Assembly (NCBI RefSeq): GCF_024323335.1
Contig: NC_066579.1
Location: 128,949,854 to 129,013,853 of the forward strand
Origin: Lathyrus oleraceus
Taxonomy: Eukaryota; Streptophyta; Magnoliopsida; Fabales; Fabaceae
Direction of reading: 5' to 3'
Length of the DNA stretch: 64,000 nt
Every line of letters begins with the position of its first letter. Position 1 is the stretch's first letter. The translations under genes and the position numbers were made by a program. A model generated the notes under the pieces. That model was not told where the DNA came from, did no database searches, and saw only the letters and a program-made list of their open reading frames with translations. Below are positions 1-10,462 of this stretch, piece after piece.

Positions 1-1220
1 TCATATAATATTGAATTTGCGCATTCAAAATAATTTTAATAATTAAATTATTTCTACTTAATCTAACCCAGTTAAAATACATTAAATATATCACTTATGT
101 AATAATTATGTAATATATTATTGTATTACACTTTATCTAAAATACGTTAAAATAAGTGTTGCAGTGAATAAGATGATTTTATTATTCAAATTATGAAAAT
201 ATATTAAAATAAGCATTACACTTTGTATGTTACCCAAAATACGTTAATATTGTTTTCTTTTAACCAATAAAATATTATGTTACCCAAAATACGTTAATAT
301 TGTTTTCTTTTAAGTAATAAAATATTATGTTACCCAAAATTTCCACCAATTTATTAATTAATATTTCGTTCAACTAATTATTTTAATAATTAATTAATAA
401 TTAAGTTATTATAGTATGTCAGTCCATTAAATCAATTTAAGTTGTGAACATCACACCCCCGCTAAATCAGTTGTGGATTCTGTCCGTTGCATTTTGTTTA
501 GGCCGTTACCTAAATATATAGGTGGTCTTTTGTCTCTCTTAATTATTAATTTATTATTAAAATAACTTCTATAATGTTTGTCCCGTCCAAATAATTATGT
601 GAAAGGTATTTTTAATAATTTGTCTGAAGGTACTAATTAGTAAAACGTGGTTATTAAAAATAACCGGTACATGAGTACCTAAATATATGAACATACAAAG
701 TGGTACTAATTTCCTAATGTTTTTTAATTAATATAATATAGAGTTTATAAATTAGGAACTATTAAAAACATCATAATTATAAACGTGTAAACATCAATAA
801 ATAATTGGTTATTTTAAACGTTTTAATTACAGAAAAAGAATTATTAAACACGTTTTATAAACTCTATATAAATAATCATAATTATACTTAATTGGTTATT
901 TTAAACATTTTAATTAAAACGTAATAATTAAAAACATCATAATTATAATTAATTCATATACCACTATATAGAAGTTACTAATTTCTTAATGCTTTTTCTA
1001 TAATAATACACGTTTTATAAAATAACTTCTATAATGTTTGTTCTATAATGTTTATCCCGTTCATATATTTTTACATATAAGAAGTCATAAAAGGTGTAAC
1101 TTTATAACTTTATCACTCCTATAATGTTTACATGTGATATTTACATGAGTACCTAAATATATGAACATCACAGCTTTTGAAAAAGTGCTAATATGACAAA
1201 TCTCACACCATAAACTTTGA
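1..1220. other. AT-rich non-coding DNA, no gene seen
   Basis: Very AT-rich sequence full of degenerate short repeats, for example a phrase reading taacttctataatgtttg near 563 and again near 1023. No open frame shows recognisable protein similarity. It is probably decayed transposon or intergenic DNA. The only regular structure is the 50-bp repeat listed separately. Confidence 0.6.
226..340. repeat. 50-bp tandem repeat, about 2.3 copies
   Basis: The phrase tatgttacccaaaat starts at 226, 276 and 326, giving a period of 50 bp. The first two units are nearly identical and the third breaks off after about 15 bp. Local duplication in AT-rich DNA; no function suggested. Confidence 0.8.
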
Positions 1221-1740
1221 ACCTTCTTTCTTTTTGTTAATGCACTTTTCTTGTCCACTTTCACAATTGCAGAATGGAGAACTATAAATAAGTGAAAAAA
1301 GTTGATTATACAAATATGAACGAATCCTAACGAAAATTCCAGTGTTGCTTTCGAAACACATAAAGCAAAGAAGTCATAGATAGAAGTTAGAATTTCACGT
1401 ACCTTCAAGAAGTTTCTGTGAAGGCAGTTCAATCGCGAAGGTTGGCCGTTGGATGTATCAGCGGTGATGTCGGAAGTTCAGCGGTGCTTTTGGTTGTTGC
1501 TGTAACCGGAGGAAATGAAAAAAATGAAAACCGTGAATGTTCGTAGGATCGTTGTTGGTAGTGGTCCACCTTCTTTCTTTTTGTTAATGCATTTTTCTTG
1601 TCCACTTTCACAATTGCAGAATGGAGGACTATAAATAAGTGAAAAAAGTTGATTATACAAATATGAACGAATCCTAACGAAAATTCCAGTGTTGCTTTCG
1701 AAACACATAAAGCAAAGAAGTCATAGATAGAAGTTAGAAT
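1221..1740. repeat. Pair of 173-bp direct repeats around a less AT-rich core
   Basis: Positions 1221-1393 and 1568-1740 are direct copies (offset 347) with about two mismatches. The 174 bp between them (1394-1567) has visibly more G+C than its surroundings. Each copy contains a TATA-like actataaata. The second copy abuts the copia remnant at 1741, so the repeats could be pieces of that element's leader. I do not recognise the core. Confidence 0.7.
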
Positions 1741-2441
1741 ACTAGAGACAAATCAAGGGGAAAGTCTAGAGATAATTTCAGGGGGAGATCGTGGACAAGA
1801 AAAGACATAAAATGTTATCATTGTCACGAGAAAGGTCACATGAAGAAAGAATGTAGGAAGCTCAAAAGAGAGCAGCTAAAAAATGGTGATGCGAGTAATA
1901 TAGTCGCTACCATTTTTCAAGGTAATGAAGTAATATTTGTTTGTGATTATGGTCATGCTAATTTAACATCACAAGATACATGTTGGGTTGTGGATTATGG
2001 TTCATAATTTCACGTAACATCATGAAGGGATTTCTTTTTCTCTTATATAAGCAATGATTTTGGTCATGTAAGATTGGGGAATGATAATAAATCTAAAATC
2101 ATGGGAAAATGAGATATTTGTATAGAAACAAACACCGATTGTTACCTAACATTGAAAGATGTGAGACATCTCCCTGGCATGCATCTCATTCTAATATACA
2201 TCAAACTACTAGTTAAAGAAGGTTATACTAGTGTGTTTGAGGACAAGAAGTGGAAGGTAACAAAAATTTCCTTGGTAATAGCCAGAGGCAAGAAAGTGAG
2301 CACTCTTTATCTGATAGAAGTCAAAGTAAATAATGGGTGCATTAACGCTCTCGAAGAAGACTCCTCGACCGAGCTATGGCATAAACGGCTCAGACATATG
2401 AGTGAGAAAGGACTTCAAATTCTAGCCAAAAGAGGTATTTA
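1741..2441 (+). pseudogene. Ty1/copia gag-protease-pre-integrase remnant
   Basis: A broken piece of Ty1/copia polyprotein on the plus strand. Translation gives a CCHC zinc knuckle (C-Y-H-C ... G-H ... C, about 1813-1854), then a protease-like stretch beginning W-V-V-D in which the usual active-site D-S-G is D-Y-G and is followed at once by a stop. A second stop follows the F-H-V-T-S phrase. Further on, 2152-2442 is open for 96 residues and ends in the pre-integrase signature L-W-H-K-R-L-R-H-M, typical of copia GAG_pre-integrs domains. Similarity stops at 2441, so integrase core, RT and RNase H are missing. This is an old, non-functional fragment with no LTRs identified. Confidence 0.85.
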
Positions 2442-2448
2442 AAATTAA

Positions 2449-2810
2449 ACTGTCATTTTCTATATGTTGTAACTGCTATTCCTATTTTGTAGGAGTTAAA
2501 ATTTGATAATAGGAATAAAAACGTGAGAAGTTATAAAGTGAAATATTTTGTTAAATAAAATATTTTAAATAAAAACGTGCAGTTTCCTATATGTTGTAAC
2601 TGCTATTCCTATTTTGTAGGAGTTAAAATTTGATAATAGGAATAAAAACGTGAGAAGTTATAAAGTGAAATATTTTGTTAAATAAAATATTTTAAATAAA
2701 AACGTGCAGTTTCCTATATGTTGTAACTGTTATTCCTATTTTGTAGGAGTTAAAATTTGATAATAGGAATAAAAACGTGAGAAGTTATAAAAGTGAAATA
2801 TTTTATAGGA
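2449..2810. repeat. 127-bp tandem repeat, about 2.8 copies
   Basis: The phrase tatatgttgtaactg recurs at 2461, 2588 and 2715, a period of 127 bp, with copies nearly identical. It lies immediately downstream of the copia remnant. The unit contains a near-palindrome, ctattcctattttgtagg...aataggaat. Recent local tandem duplication; no coding content. Confidence 0.85.
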
Positions 2811-2885
2811 TGGTATGAGTGCCACATATTATTATTATTATTGGATAAAAAATAAAAGAAAAAGAATTAAAAAATCTAAGGGTAA

Positions 2886-4499
2886 ATTCGGGAGAAAACT
2901 AGGCCACTCCAAATAGGTGTATCCCCTTTATAGTTTTTTTTTATTTATAAAAAAAATGAAGATAAAGGGTATTTTAGGAAGTAAAAGGGTATTTTAAAAT
3001 TATTTTTTGCCTAAATTTTTAACCCAGGATCTTTTCACCCCTCTAAATCTAAGTTTATTGTCTAACAGAACTTGTATGAACACAAAAGAGATATATTATT
3101 CACGTTTTAATTCCGGTTCTAAAATCACAACGATATAACTCTAGACAATATAAATCCGCAGATATATCAAACCATTATAGTTATCGATTTAGTAATGTTA
3201 ATACATATAACAATTTAGTTTGGGTTCATTTTATCGGAAAAATCTTAACCCCTCTTTCTAAATTTATTGTAAATGTATTATTAAAATTGAGTTGAGCACA
3301 AAAGCCAATATATTATGAACCTATGATACATGTTAATAAAAAACAATTAAACAATGTATTTTAATGTAAATCCTTACATATGGTTATTTCTTGAATACAT
3401 ATATTTTTTTGGCAGTTCATTTCATCCCCATCATAACAGAGTACGTTAATTAAATAAATATCATTCAACTATAAATTAAAAACAGTTCAGTTTGATGATA
3501 CACTATTGACAGAATAAGGATTTTTTAAGATTACACAAAATCTGCAATTATAGAATAATTATGAAATCGGGAGAAAAATAGGCCACTCCAAATAGGTGTA
3601 TCCCCTTTATAGTTTTTTTTTATTTATAAAAAAATGAAGATAAAGGGTATTTTAAAATTAATTTTTGCCTAAATTTTTAACCCAGAATCTTTTCACCCCT
3701 CTAAATCTAAGTTTATTGTCTAACAGAACTTGTATGAACACAAAAGAGATATATTACTCACGTTTTAATTCTGGTTCTAAAATCACAACGATATAACTCT
3801 AGACAATATAAATCCGCAGATATATCAGACCATTATAGTTATCGATTTAGTAATGTCAATACATATAACAATTTAGTTTGGGTTCATTTTATCGGAAAAA
3901 TCTTAACCCCTCTTTCTAAATTTATTGTAAGTGTATTATTAAAATTGAGTAGAGCACAAAAGCCAATATATTATGAACCTATGATACAGGTTAATAAAAA
4001 CAATTAAACAATGTTTTTAATGTAAATCCTTACATATGGTTATTTCTTGAATACATATATTTTTTTGGCAGTTCATTTCATCCCCATCATAACAGAGTAC
4101 GTTAATTAAATAAATATCATTCAACTATAAATTAAAAACAGTTCAGTTTGATGATACACTATTGACAGAATAAGGATTTTTTATAATTACACAAAATCTA
4201 CAATTATAGAATAATTATGAAATCGGGAGAAAAATAGGCCACTCCAAATAGGTGTATCCCCTTTATAGTTTTTTTTTTATTTATAAAAAAATGAAGATAA
4301 AGGGTATTTTAAAATTAATTTTTGCCTAAATTTTTAACCCAGAATCTTTTCACCCCTCTAAATCTAAGTTTATTGTCTAACAGAACTTGTATGAACACAA
4401 AAGAGATATATTACTCACGTTTTAATTCTGGTTCTAAAATCACAACGATATAACTCTAGACAATATAAATCCGCAGATATATCAGACCATTATAGTTAT
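2886..4499. repeat. AT-rich satellite array, left block (~655-680-bp monomers)
   Basis: Tandem monomers identified by the phrase aggccactccaaataggtg at 2901, 3580 and 4236 (spacings 679 and 656). The first monomer is the most diverged and carries an extra ~20-bp duplication around 2967-2995, as expected at an array edge. The block ends abruptly at 4499 within a monomer, where the LTR of the Tat element begins. The same satellite resumes at 15223. I cannot assign it to a named satellite family. Confidence 0.93.
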
Positions 4500-5099
4500 T
4501 GTTCCGGACTGGGCCATGACCCTAGGCACGGCACGGCCCAATGCTCGCCAAGCCCACATCCAAACGACCATGTCCACACGACCACGAGGATACGTCAGGT
4601 GGACGACAGTCCGCCCGACGAACGGCTCCCCGGCCCCATAAACACGTGTCGGACAGCGAGCGGGTCCTCCTCATACGATCTCCATCCACTCACCGTCAAC
4701 CCACGTCGCGGGCACCTCAGTTGTGTCGGGCAGAGCCCTAACGGCATCCCACTCACCACGTCACCCAACTCCCCTATATTGTCGCCTTAGGGATAGGGGC
4801 AGTTGGACCCGGGGGCAGACTTTGGTCTAGGTCTTAACGCTTCTTACGCGTCCCCTGGCAGCTCCTCCTTGGGCCTAGCTAATCCAGCCCATTAGGAGCC
4901 TTGGCCCAGCGCTGGGGGCTCACTATAAATACCCCTTTCATGGCAAAGGGGCAGGTATTCTAACTCACACTCTGATAACCTCATTCTGTACCTTTTCTGA
5001 CTTAAGCATTGGAGCACCTTGCAGGTACACCCCCCTCTCATTTCATTCTCCGGCCCATTAACCAAGACCGTGGAAGGCCCTCCTGATCAGGTGAGATCA
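4500..5099 (+). repeat. Left LTR of the Tat element
   Basis: 600-bp terminal repeat starting TGTTCCGG and ending GATCA, matching 13440-14039 with a single mismatch. It contains a TATA box at 4923-4931. The primer-binding site follows after one base (g5100). Satellite sequence runs directly up to 4499. Confidence 0.95.
4923..4931 (+). promoter_or_regulatory. LTR TATA box
   Basis: CTATAAATA about 424 bp into the 600-bp LTR, the usual position for a Ty3/gypsy LTR promoter. Transcription would start about 30 bp downstream and run rightward through the primer site and the inverted integrase segment. Start site not demonstrated. Confidence 0.7.
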
Positions 5100-5100
5100 G

Positions 5101-5118
5101 TGGCGCCGTCTGTGGGAA
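5101..5118 (+). other. Primer-binding site of the Tat element
   Basis: TGGCGCCGTCTGTGGGAA lies one base after the LTR end. It begins with TGG, the complement of a tRNA 3' CCA, as expected for a minus-strand primer site. I do not assign the tRNA. The last 11 bases (5108-5118) are repeated at 6332-6342 on the far side of the inverted insert. Confidence 0.85.
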
Positions 5119-6332
5119 CGGGGTTTCCCCGGTGGTAGAATGTGGTGTCGTGCGGTAGGCCCATAGGACGCTATGTAGCTCCTCGACCCATGCCCTCTTT
5201 GCCTCGCCGAGTCTGCGTTTGAGGCCACGTAAGATTACCCTGTTGGCCGCCTCTGCCTGCCCGTTCGTCTGCGGATGCTCGACAGACGTGAAATGCTGTG
5301 TGGTGCCCAGGCTGGCGATGAAGTCCTGGAATCCTCCGTCCGTGAACTGTGTCCCGTTGTCTGTGACAAGTGCCTGGGGTATACCGAACCGAGCGAGGAT
5401 GTTGCGTTTGAAGAACCGGAGAATGTTCTGCGCGGTTATTTTAGCCAGTGCCTCCGCCTCGATCCATTTGGTGAAGTAATCCACCCCGACGATGAGGTAT
5501 TTATTCTGATATGATCCGGTGACGAAGGGTCCGAGGATGTCCATGCCCCACCACGCGAAGGGCCATGGGGAAGACAGTGATTTGAGGTCGTTCGGGGGTG
5601 CGAGGTGCATGTCGGCATGTCGTTGGCATTTGTCACATCTTTTGACGTGCTCTTTCGAATCGTTTTGCATGGTCGGCCAGTAGTAGCCTGCTCGAAGGGC
5701 TTTTCGTGCGAGCGATCGTCCGCCGAGGTGTTGAGCGTTAATTCCCCGGTGTATCTCTCCAAGTATGTCGGGGACTTTCTCTTCCTCGACGCATTTGAGT
5801 AGTGGGATGGAGAATCCTCTCCGGTAGAGTTTGCCTTCGAGGAGTACGTACGAGCATGCGCGTCGTTTGACAGTGGTCGCCTCTTTCGGGTCAGCCGGGA
5901 GTTCGTCTCGTGTGAGGTAATTGTAGATGGGTGTCATCCAACAGTGGGCATCTCCAATAGCGTTGACCTCGAGTGGAGGCGGTAGTTTGTCGATGCTGGG
6001 CCGCGGGAGAATTTCTTGGATTACTGATTTATTCCCACCCTTTTTCCTCGTGCTGGCTACGGCCTGTCCTTTTACTGCGGCGTCGTAGCATCGCCGGGCT
6101 GCTTCGATGTCACCATGGATGGTGACCACACGTCCCAATTTGGTGTAGTATTTCATCTTCAGGTGGACGGTGGATGGGACCGCAGTGAGTTCGGCCAGTG
6201 TCGGGCGTCCAAAGATGCAATTGTAGAGAGACGGACAGTCTACGACCAGGAATTGGATTTTGACTTCCCTGGCCGTTTCTTGTTCGCCGAAAGTGACGAG
6301 GAGCTCAACATATCCCCACGGTCTGGTTGTTG
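5115..6332 (-). pseudogene. Inverted copy of the protease-integrase segment in the leader
   Basis: 1218 bp that are the reverse complement of 8360-9577 of the same element, apparently identical at the protein level. On the minus strand the frame is open (about 5038-6366, 442 codons): protease C-terminal half, the same deletion junction that removes RT/RNase H, the H-H-C-C zinc finger, and the integrase core with both aspartates and the glutamate. It lacks the protease active site and the integrase C-terminus, and has no promoter of its own that I can see. Since it carries the RT/RNase H deletion, it was copied after that deletion arose. Its orientation makes the element's transcript self-complementary. 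Confidence 0.93.
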
Positions 6333-6404
6333 TCTGTGGGAAACTAGCTATCCCCATCTTCATCAAACGAGGATCAAAAGCTCATTTGTTTCTGTCCTTC
6401 CAAC

Positions 6405-7610
6405 ATGGCCGGAGAACAACATAGCGATCACAGCCGTCCCCTCGTCAACTACAACATGGACGACGGCCCGCCATCCCATGAAGCGGACGTTCGGGACGGT
6501 CATCCATCCACCCCGTCTCCAGAGCCCCAAAACAACGGAGATGTCTCTCACGCCCACAATTTAGGGGCAGAGACATTTCATCCCATTCCCGTTCCCGTTG
6601 AAGGAGACGCCGTAATGATTGCCATGGTGAATGCCCTCAATCAGGCCGGTTCTATGCTCCACCAGCAGCACGAACGAATCATGGCCCTCGAAGCCGAACG
6701 ACAAGAGGCCCGGCCCCAGCCGGTGAGTAGGATACAACAACGTCCGGAGCCAACGAAGAAGCGAGGACGTCGCTCTCCCGAACCCCACGCCAGCAGGGCA
6801 CGCGCCCATCGTGACGGTGGTCGAGCGAGAACATCACCAAGGCGCGGGCACAGCCCCGACAACAACGAACTGTCTCCCTTAAGGAGCGACGAGGAAGATT
6901 TGCATTGCCCCCTATCTCGGGCAATAATGGAAGCCCCGCTCCCCAAAGGCATGGAGAAACCGCCAAACCTAGCTGTGTACGACGGGACTACAGATCCCGA
7001 CGATCACGTCGACAACGTCAACGCGATGCTCGACTACCGCAATGATATAACCGGGCACCTCAAATGCCGACTGTTCTCAACGACCCTCAGGAAAGGGGCC
7101 ATGGCCTGGTACAAAAGCTTGGCCCCTGAGTCCATTACGTCATGGAGAGTCATGAGGTCCATGTTCACCCGGCACTTTACAGCTTCCCGTCGTCACCCCA
7201 AGACTGAGGCGACCCTTGAAGCCATAGTGCAGAAGAAGAATGAAACACTGCGCTCATACATCGAGCGATTCAACCAGGAAGCTGTCGAGGTAGATACCAC
7301 CGAGCACATGAAGAAGTATCTCCTCGAGAGAGGTCTCTTACCCGGCAGTGAACTTAGCAGAGCCGTAGGGATCGAGCCTCCCCGCACCTTAAACGAGCTC
7401 CTGCATAAAGCCCAGGCCTACATCAGATACGAGGAAAAGCAGGTGGCGCACAATGCCCGCAGCGGACGTAACGCTGGGGAGACCGAGCACTCAAAACGCG
7501 AGGACACGAGCATTTCCCGTCGCAACGGAGACAGACGAAGAGAAGAAAGACCTCGCGAGCTCCGGGAAGGAAGAGGCCCGCGGGCAGATATAGCGAGTAC
7601 ACCTTACTGA
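6405..7610 (+). CDS. gag: Gag-like capsid protein, N-terminal part
   Basis: 401 codons from an ATG that is the first plausible start after the leader. The gag (retrotransposon capsid) domain spans roughly residues 180-345: after an L-P-K-G-M-E-K-P start it contains Y-D-G-T-T-D-P-D-D-H and A-W-Y-K-S-L, typical of Tat-lineage gag. Residues 100-170 are basic and arginine-rich. The frame stops at 7610, but protein similarity continues in the -1 frame from about 7586 into the zinc knuckle, so the stop is most likely due to a one-base loss near 7580-7595. Gag would package element RNA into virus-like particles in the cytoplasm. As it stands this copy would make a capsid without its nucleic-acid-binding tail. 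Confidence 0.85.
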   Translation: MAGEQHSDHSRPLVNYNMDDGPPSHEADVRDGHPSTPSPEPQNNGDVSHAHNLGAETFHPIPVPVEGDAVMIAMVNALNQAGSMLHQQHERIMALEAERQEARPQPVSRIQQRPEPTKKRGRRSPEPHASRARAHRDGGRARTSPRRGHSPDNNELSPLRSDEEDLHCPLSRAIMEAPLPKGMEKPPNLAVYDGTTDPDDHVDNVNAMLDYRNDITGHLKCRLFSTTLRKGAMAWYKSLAPESITSWRVMRSMFTRHFTASRRHPKTEATLEAIVQKKNETLRSYIERFNQEAVEVDTTEHMKKYLLERGLLPGSELSRAVGIEPPRTLNELLHKAQAYIRYEEKQVAHNARSGRNAGETEHSKREDTSISRRNGDRRREERPRELREGRGPRADIASTPY

Positions 7611-7905
7611 CAGCTCCTCGAGAGCGTATCCTCGCAGAATGTATCAACTCTGAATTTAAGCAGGGCAGGGTCAGGTTCCCAAAACCGTCTGCACCAAAGC
7701 CCCACACCGACAAATCAAAGTACTGCCGGTTCCACAGAAGTCACGGGCACGTGACCGAAGACTGCGTCCACCTGAAAGATGCGATTGAAATTTTAATCCA
7801 AGAAGGGCACCTGAAGCAGTACACGAGGAAGAACGAAGCTCCCAGACACGACGAGCCAGAGAAGAAAAGACCCCGGGAAACACACCCCCCGACAACTCTC
7901 CCTAT
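7586..7905 (+). pseudogene. gag: Gag C-terminus with zinc knuckle, out of frame
   Basis: Continuation of gag in a different frame from 6405-7610. It begins with an E-Y-T-L-L-T-A-P-R-E-R phrase, the usual sequence after the Tat gag domain, and contains a zinc-knuckle-like motif C-R-F-H ... H-G-H ... C at about 7720-7770. Similarity then moves to a third frame at a run of six Cs (7885-7890), where a one-base loss is the simplest explanation. Both breaks are single-base and of the same sign. They could be true mutations or base-calling errors in runs; the tandem second copy does not extend far enough to check. Confidence 0.75.
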
Positions 7906-7908
7906 CAA

Positions 7909-9980
7909 GTGGCCCTCTGCGTGTCACGACCGGAAGATTTCTTCCCCCCCGAACCATTGCCCGAGGGCAAGATCACTGCACTCAGCCCCTGGGAAGACTT
8001 CCCTACCACACTGGTGATATCAGGAGGAGGAACTAACGGGGAATCCGCGGCCCTCTCCGTCAAACGCAAGTTCGACGAACTCCTACTGACTGCCCCCGAG
8101 CAGAAAGCGACATTGACAAAATACCGGGGAAAATCCAACCCAATATCCTTCTTCCTGGAGGAACTCCCGGGCGGATCCCCGAACTCGGCCATCCCACTAT
8201 TGATTAGAGCAAAGATGGCCCGATTCGACGTACGACGCATCCTGGTCGACGAAGGCAGCTCAGTGGATATCATGTACGTCCACCTCTTCAAGACTCTGAA
8301 GCTAGACAAGACCAACTTAGCCCCCTACGTCGGATCAGATCTCCAAGGATTCAACGGAGCAACAACCAGACCGTGGGGATATGTTGAGCTCCTCGTCACT
8401 TTCGGCGAACAAGAAACGGCCAGGGAAGTCAAAATCCAATTCCTGGTCGTAGACTGTCCGTCTCTCTACAATTGCATCTTTGGACGCCCGACACTGGCCG
8501 AACTCACTGCGGTCCCATCCACCGTCCACCTGAAGATGAAATACTACACCAAATTGGGACGTGTGGTCACCATCCATGGTGACATCGAAGCAGCCCGGCG
8601 ATGCTACGACGCCGCAGTAAAAGGACAGGCCGTAGCCAGCACGAGGAAAAAGGGTGGGAATAAATCAGTAATCCAAGAAATTCTCCCGCGGCCCAGCATC
8701 GACAAACTACCGCCTCCACTCGAGGTCAACGCTATTGGAGATGCCCACTGTTGGATGACACCCATCTACAATTACCTCACACGAGACGAACTCCCGGCTG
8801 ACCCGAAAGAGGCGACCACTGTCAAACGACGCGCATGCTCGTACGTACTCCTCGAAGGCAAACTCTACCGGAGAGGATTCTCCATCCCACTACTCAAATG
8901 CGTCGAGGAAGAGAAAGTCCCCGACATACTTGGAGAGATACACCGGGGAATTAACGCTCAACACCTCGGCGGACGATCGCTCGCACGAAAAGCCCTTCGA
9001 GCAGGCTACTACTGGCCGACCATGCAAAACGATTCGAAAGAGCACGTCAAAAGATGTGACAAATGCCAACGACATGCCGACATGCACCTCGCACCCCCGA
9101 ACGACCTCAAATCACTGTCTTCCCCATGGCCCTTCGCGTGGTGGGGCATGGACATCCTCGGACCCTTCGTCACCGGATCATATCAGAATAAATACCTCAT
9201 CGTCGGGGTGGATTACTTCACCAAATGGATCGAGGCGGAGGCACTGGCTAAAATAACCGCGCAGAACATTCTCCGGTTCTTCAAACGCAACATCCTCGCT
9301 CGGTTCGGTATACCCCAGGCACTTGTCACAGACAACGGGACACAGTTCACGGACGGAGGATTCCAGGACTTCATCGCCAGCCTGGGCACCACACAGCATT
9401 TCACGTCTGTCGAGCATCCGCAGACGAACGGGCAGGCAGAGGCGGCCAACAGGGTAATCTTACGTGGCCTCAAACGCAGACTCGGCGAGGCAAAGAGGGC
9501 ATGGGTCGAGGAGCTACATAGCGTCCTATGGGCCTACCGCACGACACCACATTCTACCACCGGGGAAACCCCGTTCCGACTAACTTACGGCACCGAGGCA
9601 GTCATCCCGGTGGAGATACGGACGCCAACGAGGAGGACAGAGGAGCCCCTAGACGAGGAAATGAACGATGAAACCCTTAGAGCCGAGCTCGACCTAGTCG
9701 AGGAGATACGTTCCGAAGCAGCTCTCCGGGAAACAACCCTCAAACAAAAGATAGCGCTACGCCATGACGCGAAAGTCATAAAAAGAGAGTTCCAGGTCGG
9801 CACCCTGGTCCTCAGAAGAAACCAGAAAAACCCGAGAGAGGGCAAACTGGCGGCCAACTGGGAAGGCCCTTACCGCGTCCGCGACAAAACGAGCAACGGG
9901 GCCTATTACCTAGAAACCTACAAGGAGAACAACTCGCTCGACCATGGAACGCAGAAAAACTTAGACAATATTACAGCTAA
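7909..9980 (+). CDS. pol: Protease-integrase fusion lacking RT and RNase H
   Basis: Open frame continuing from about 7891. Numbering from the GTG at 7909: aspartic protease with V-D-E-G-S-S at 113-118 (usual D-T/S-G becomes D-E-G), protease end near 238, then directly the pre-integrase linker. Zinc finger H345, H352, C383, C386; integrase core D415, D475, E511 with 35 residues between the last two. Reverse transcriptase and RNase H, which should lie between about 240 and 245, are absent, and the join is in frame. Near 9920 a one-base loss moves the integrase C-terminus into another frame ending at TAA 9978-9980. The original frame stays open to 10461, but that extra sequence resembles nothing. 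Integrase may still be made; reverse transcription would depend on another element. Confidence 0.85.
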
Positions 9981-10462
9981 ATACACCACGGGGAGACGTG
10001 GCAGGTACGACCACGCTCTTCGTCCCCAAAACCCCAGGGAGGAACCACGAGACCCGGGAACGATCCGGGGTCACATAACAAACACAACCCTCCCCGACGG
10101 TTGGGATCTTGACCAAGGCTCAACGTCGAAGTACCAAGACTGGCAGGGCACCCAGCTCGCGATGGGAGGACCCAAGCCTCGGGACCAGGGTTCGAACAAC
10201 GGACCCGGGCTTCGATACCCACGGGCACAAAGCCCGACACTTCGTCGGTTCCCTAAACCGAGGAGATTAACAAAGTCGAGCAGAGTACGAATTCATACAA
10301 ACAAGTATCAGACACAAACGAGCACAATGAATGATAACGAAAATATTCATGCATTAAAAACGATAAGAGTGGCCGAAGCCAAGTACGCCCGAAGGCCATA
10401 TTACAACGCCCGAAGGCCAAAATACATAAGGCACGCAGGCCATGATAAGAAAAACATATAAA

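Noticed and set aside
5219..5802. Plus-strand open frames over the inverted integrase segment
   Set aside because: They are reverse-strand shadows of the integrase coding sequence and recur identically at 14159-14742.
6561..6966. Minus-strand open frames within gag
   Set aside because: Shadows of the GC-rich gag frame; no start context or protein similarity, and unlike 10463-12885 no splice-consistent model.
9981..10461. C-terminal extension of the Tat pol frame
   Set aside because: The integrase end and its stop lie in another frame at 9978-9980; the extension is low-complexity read-through with no family resemblance.
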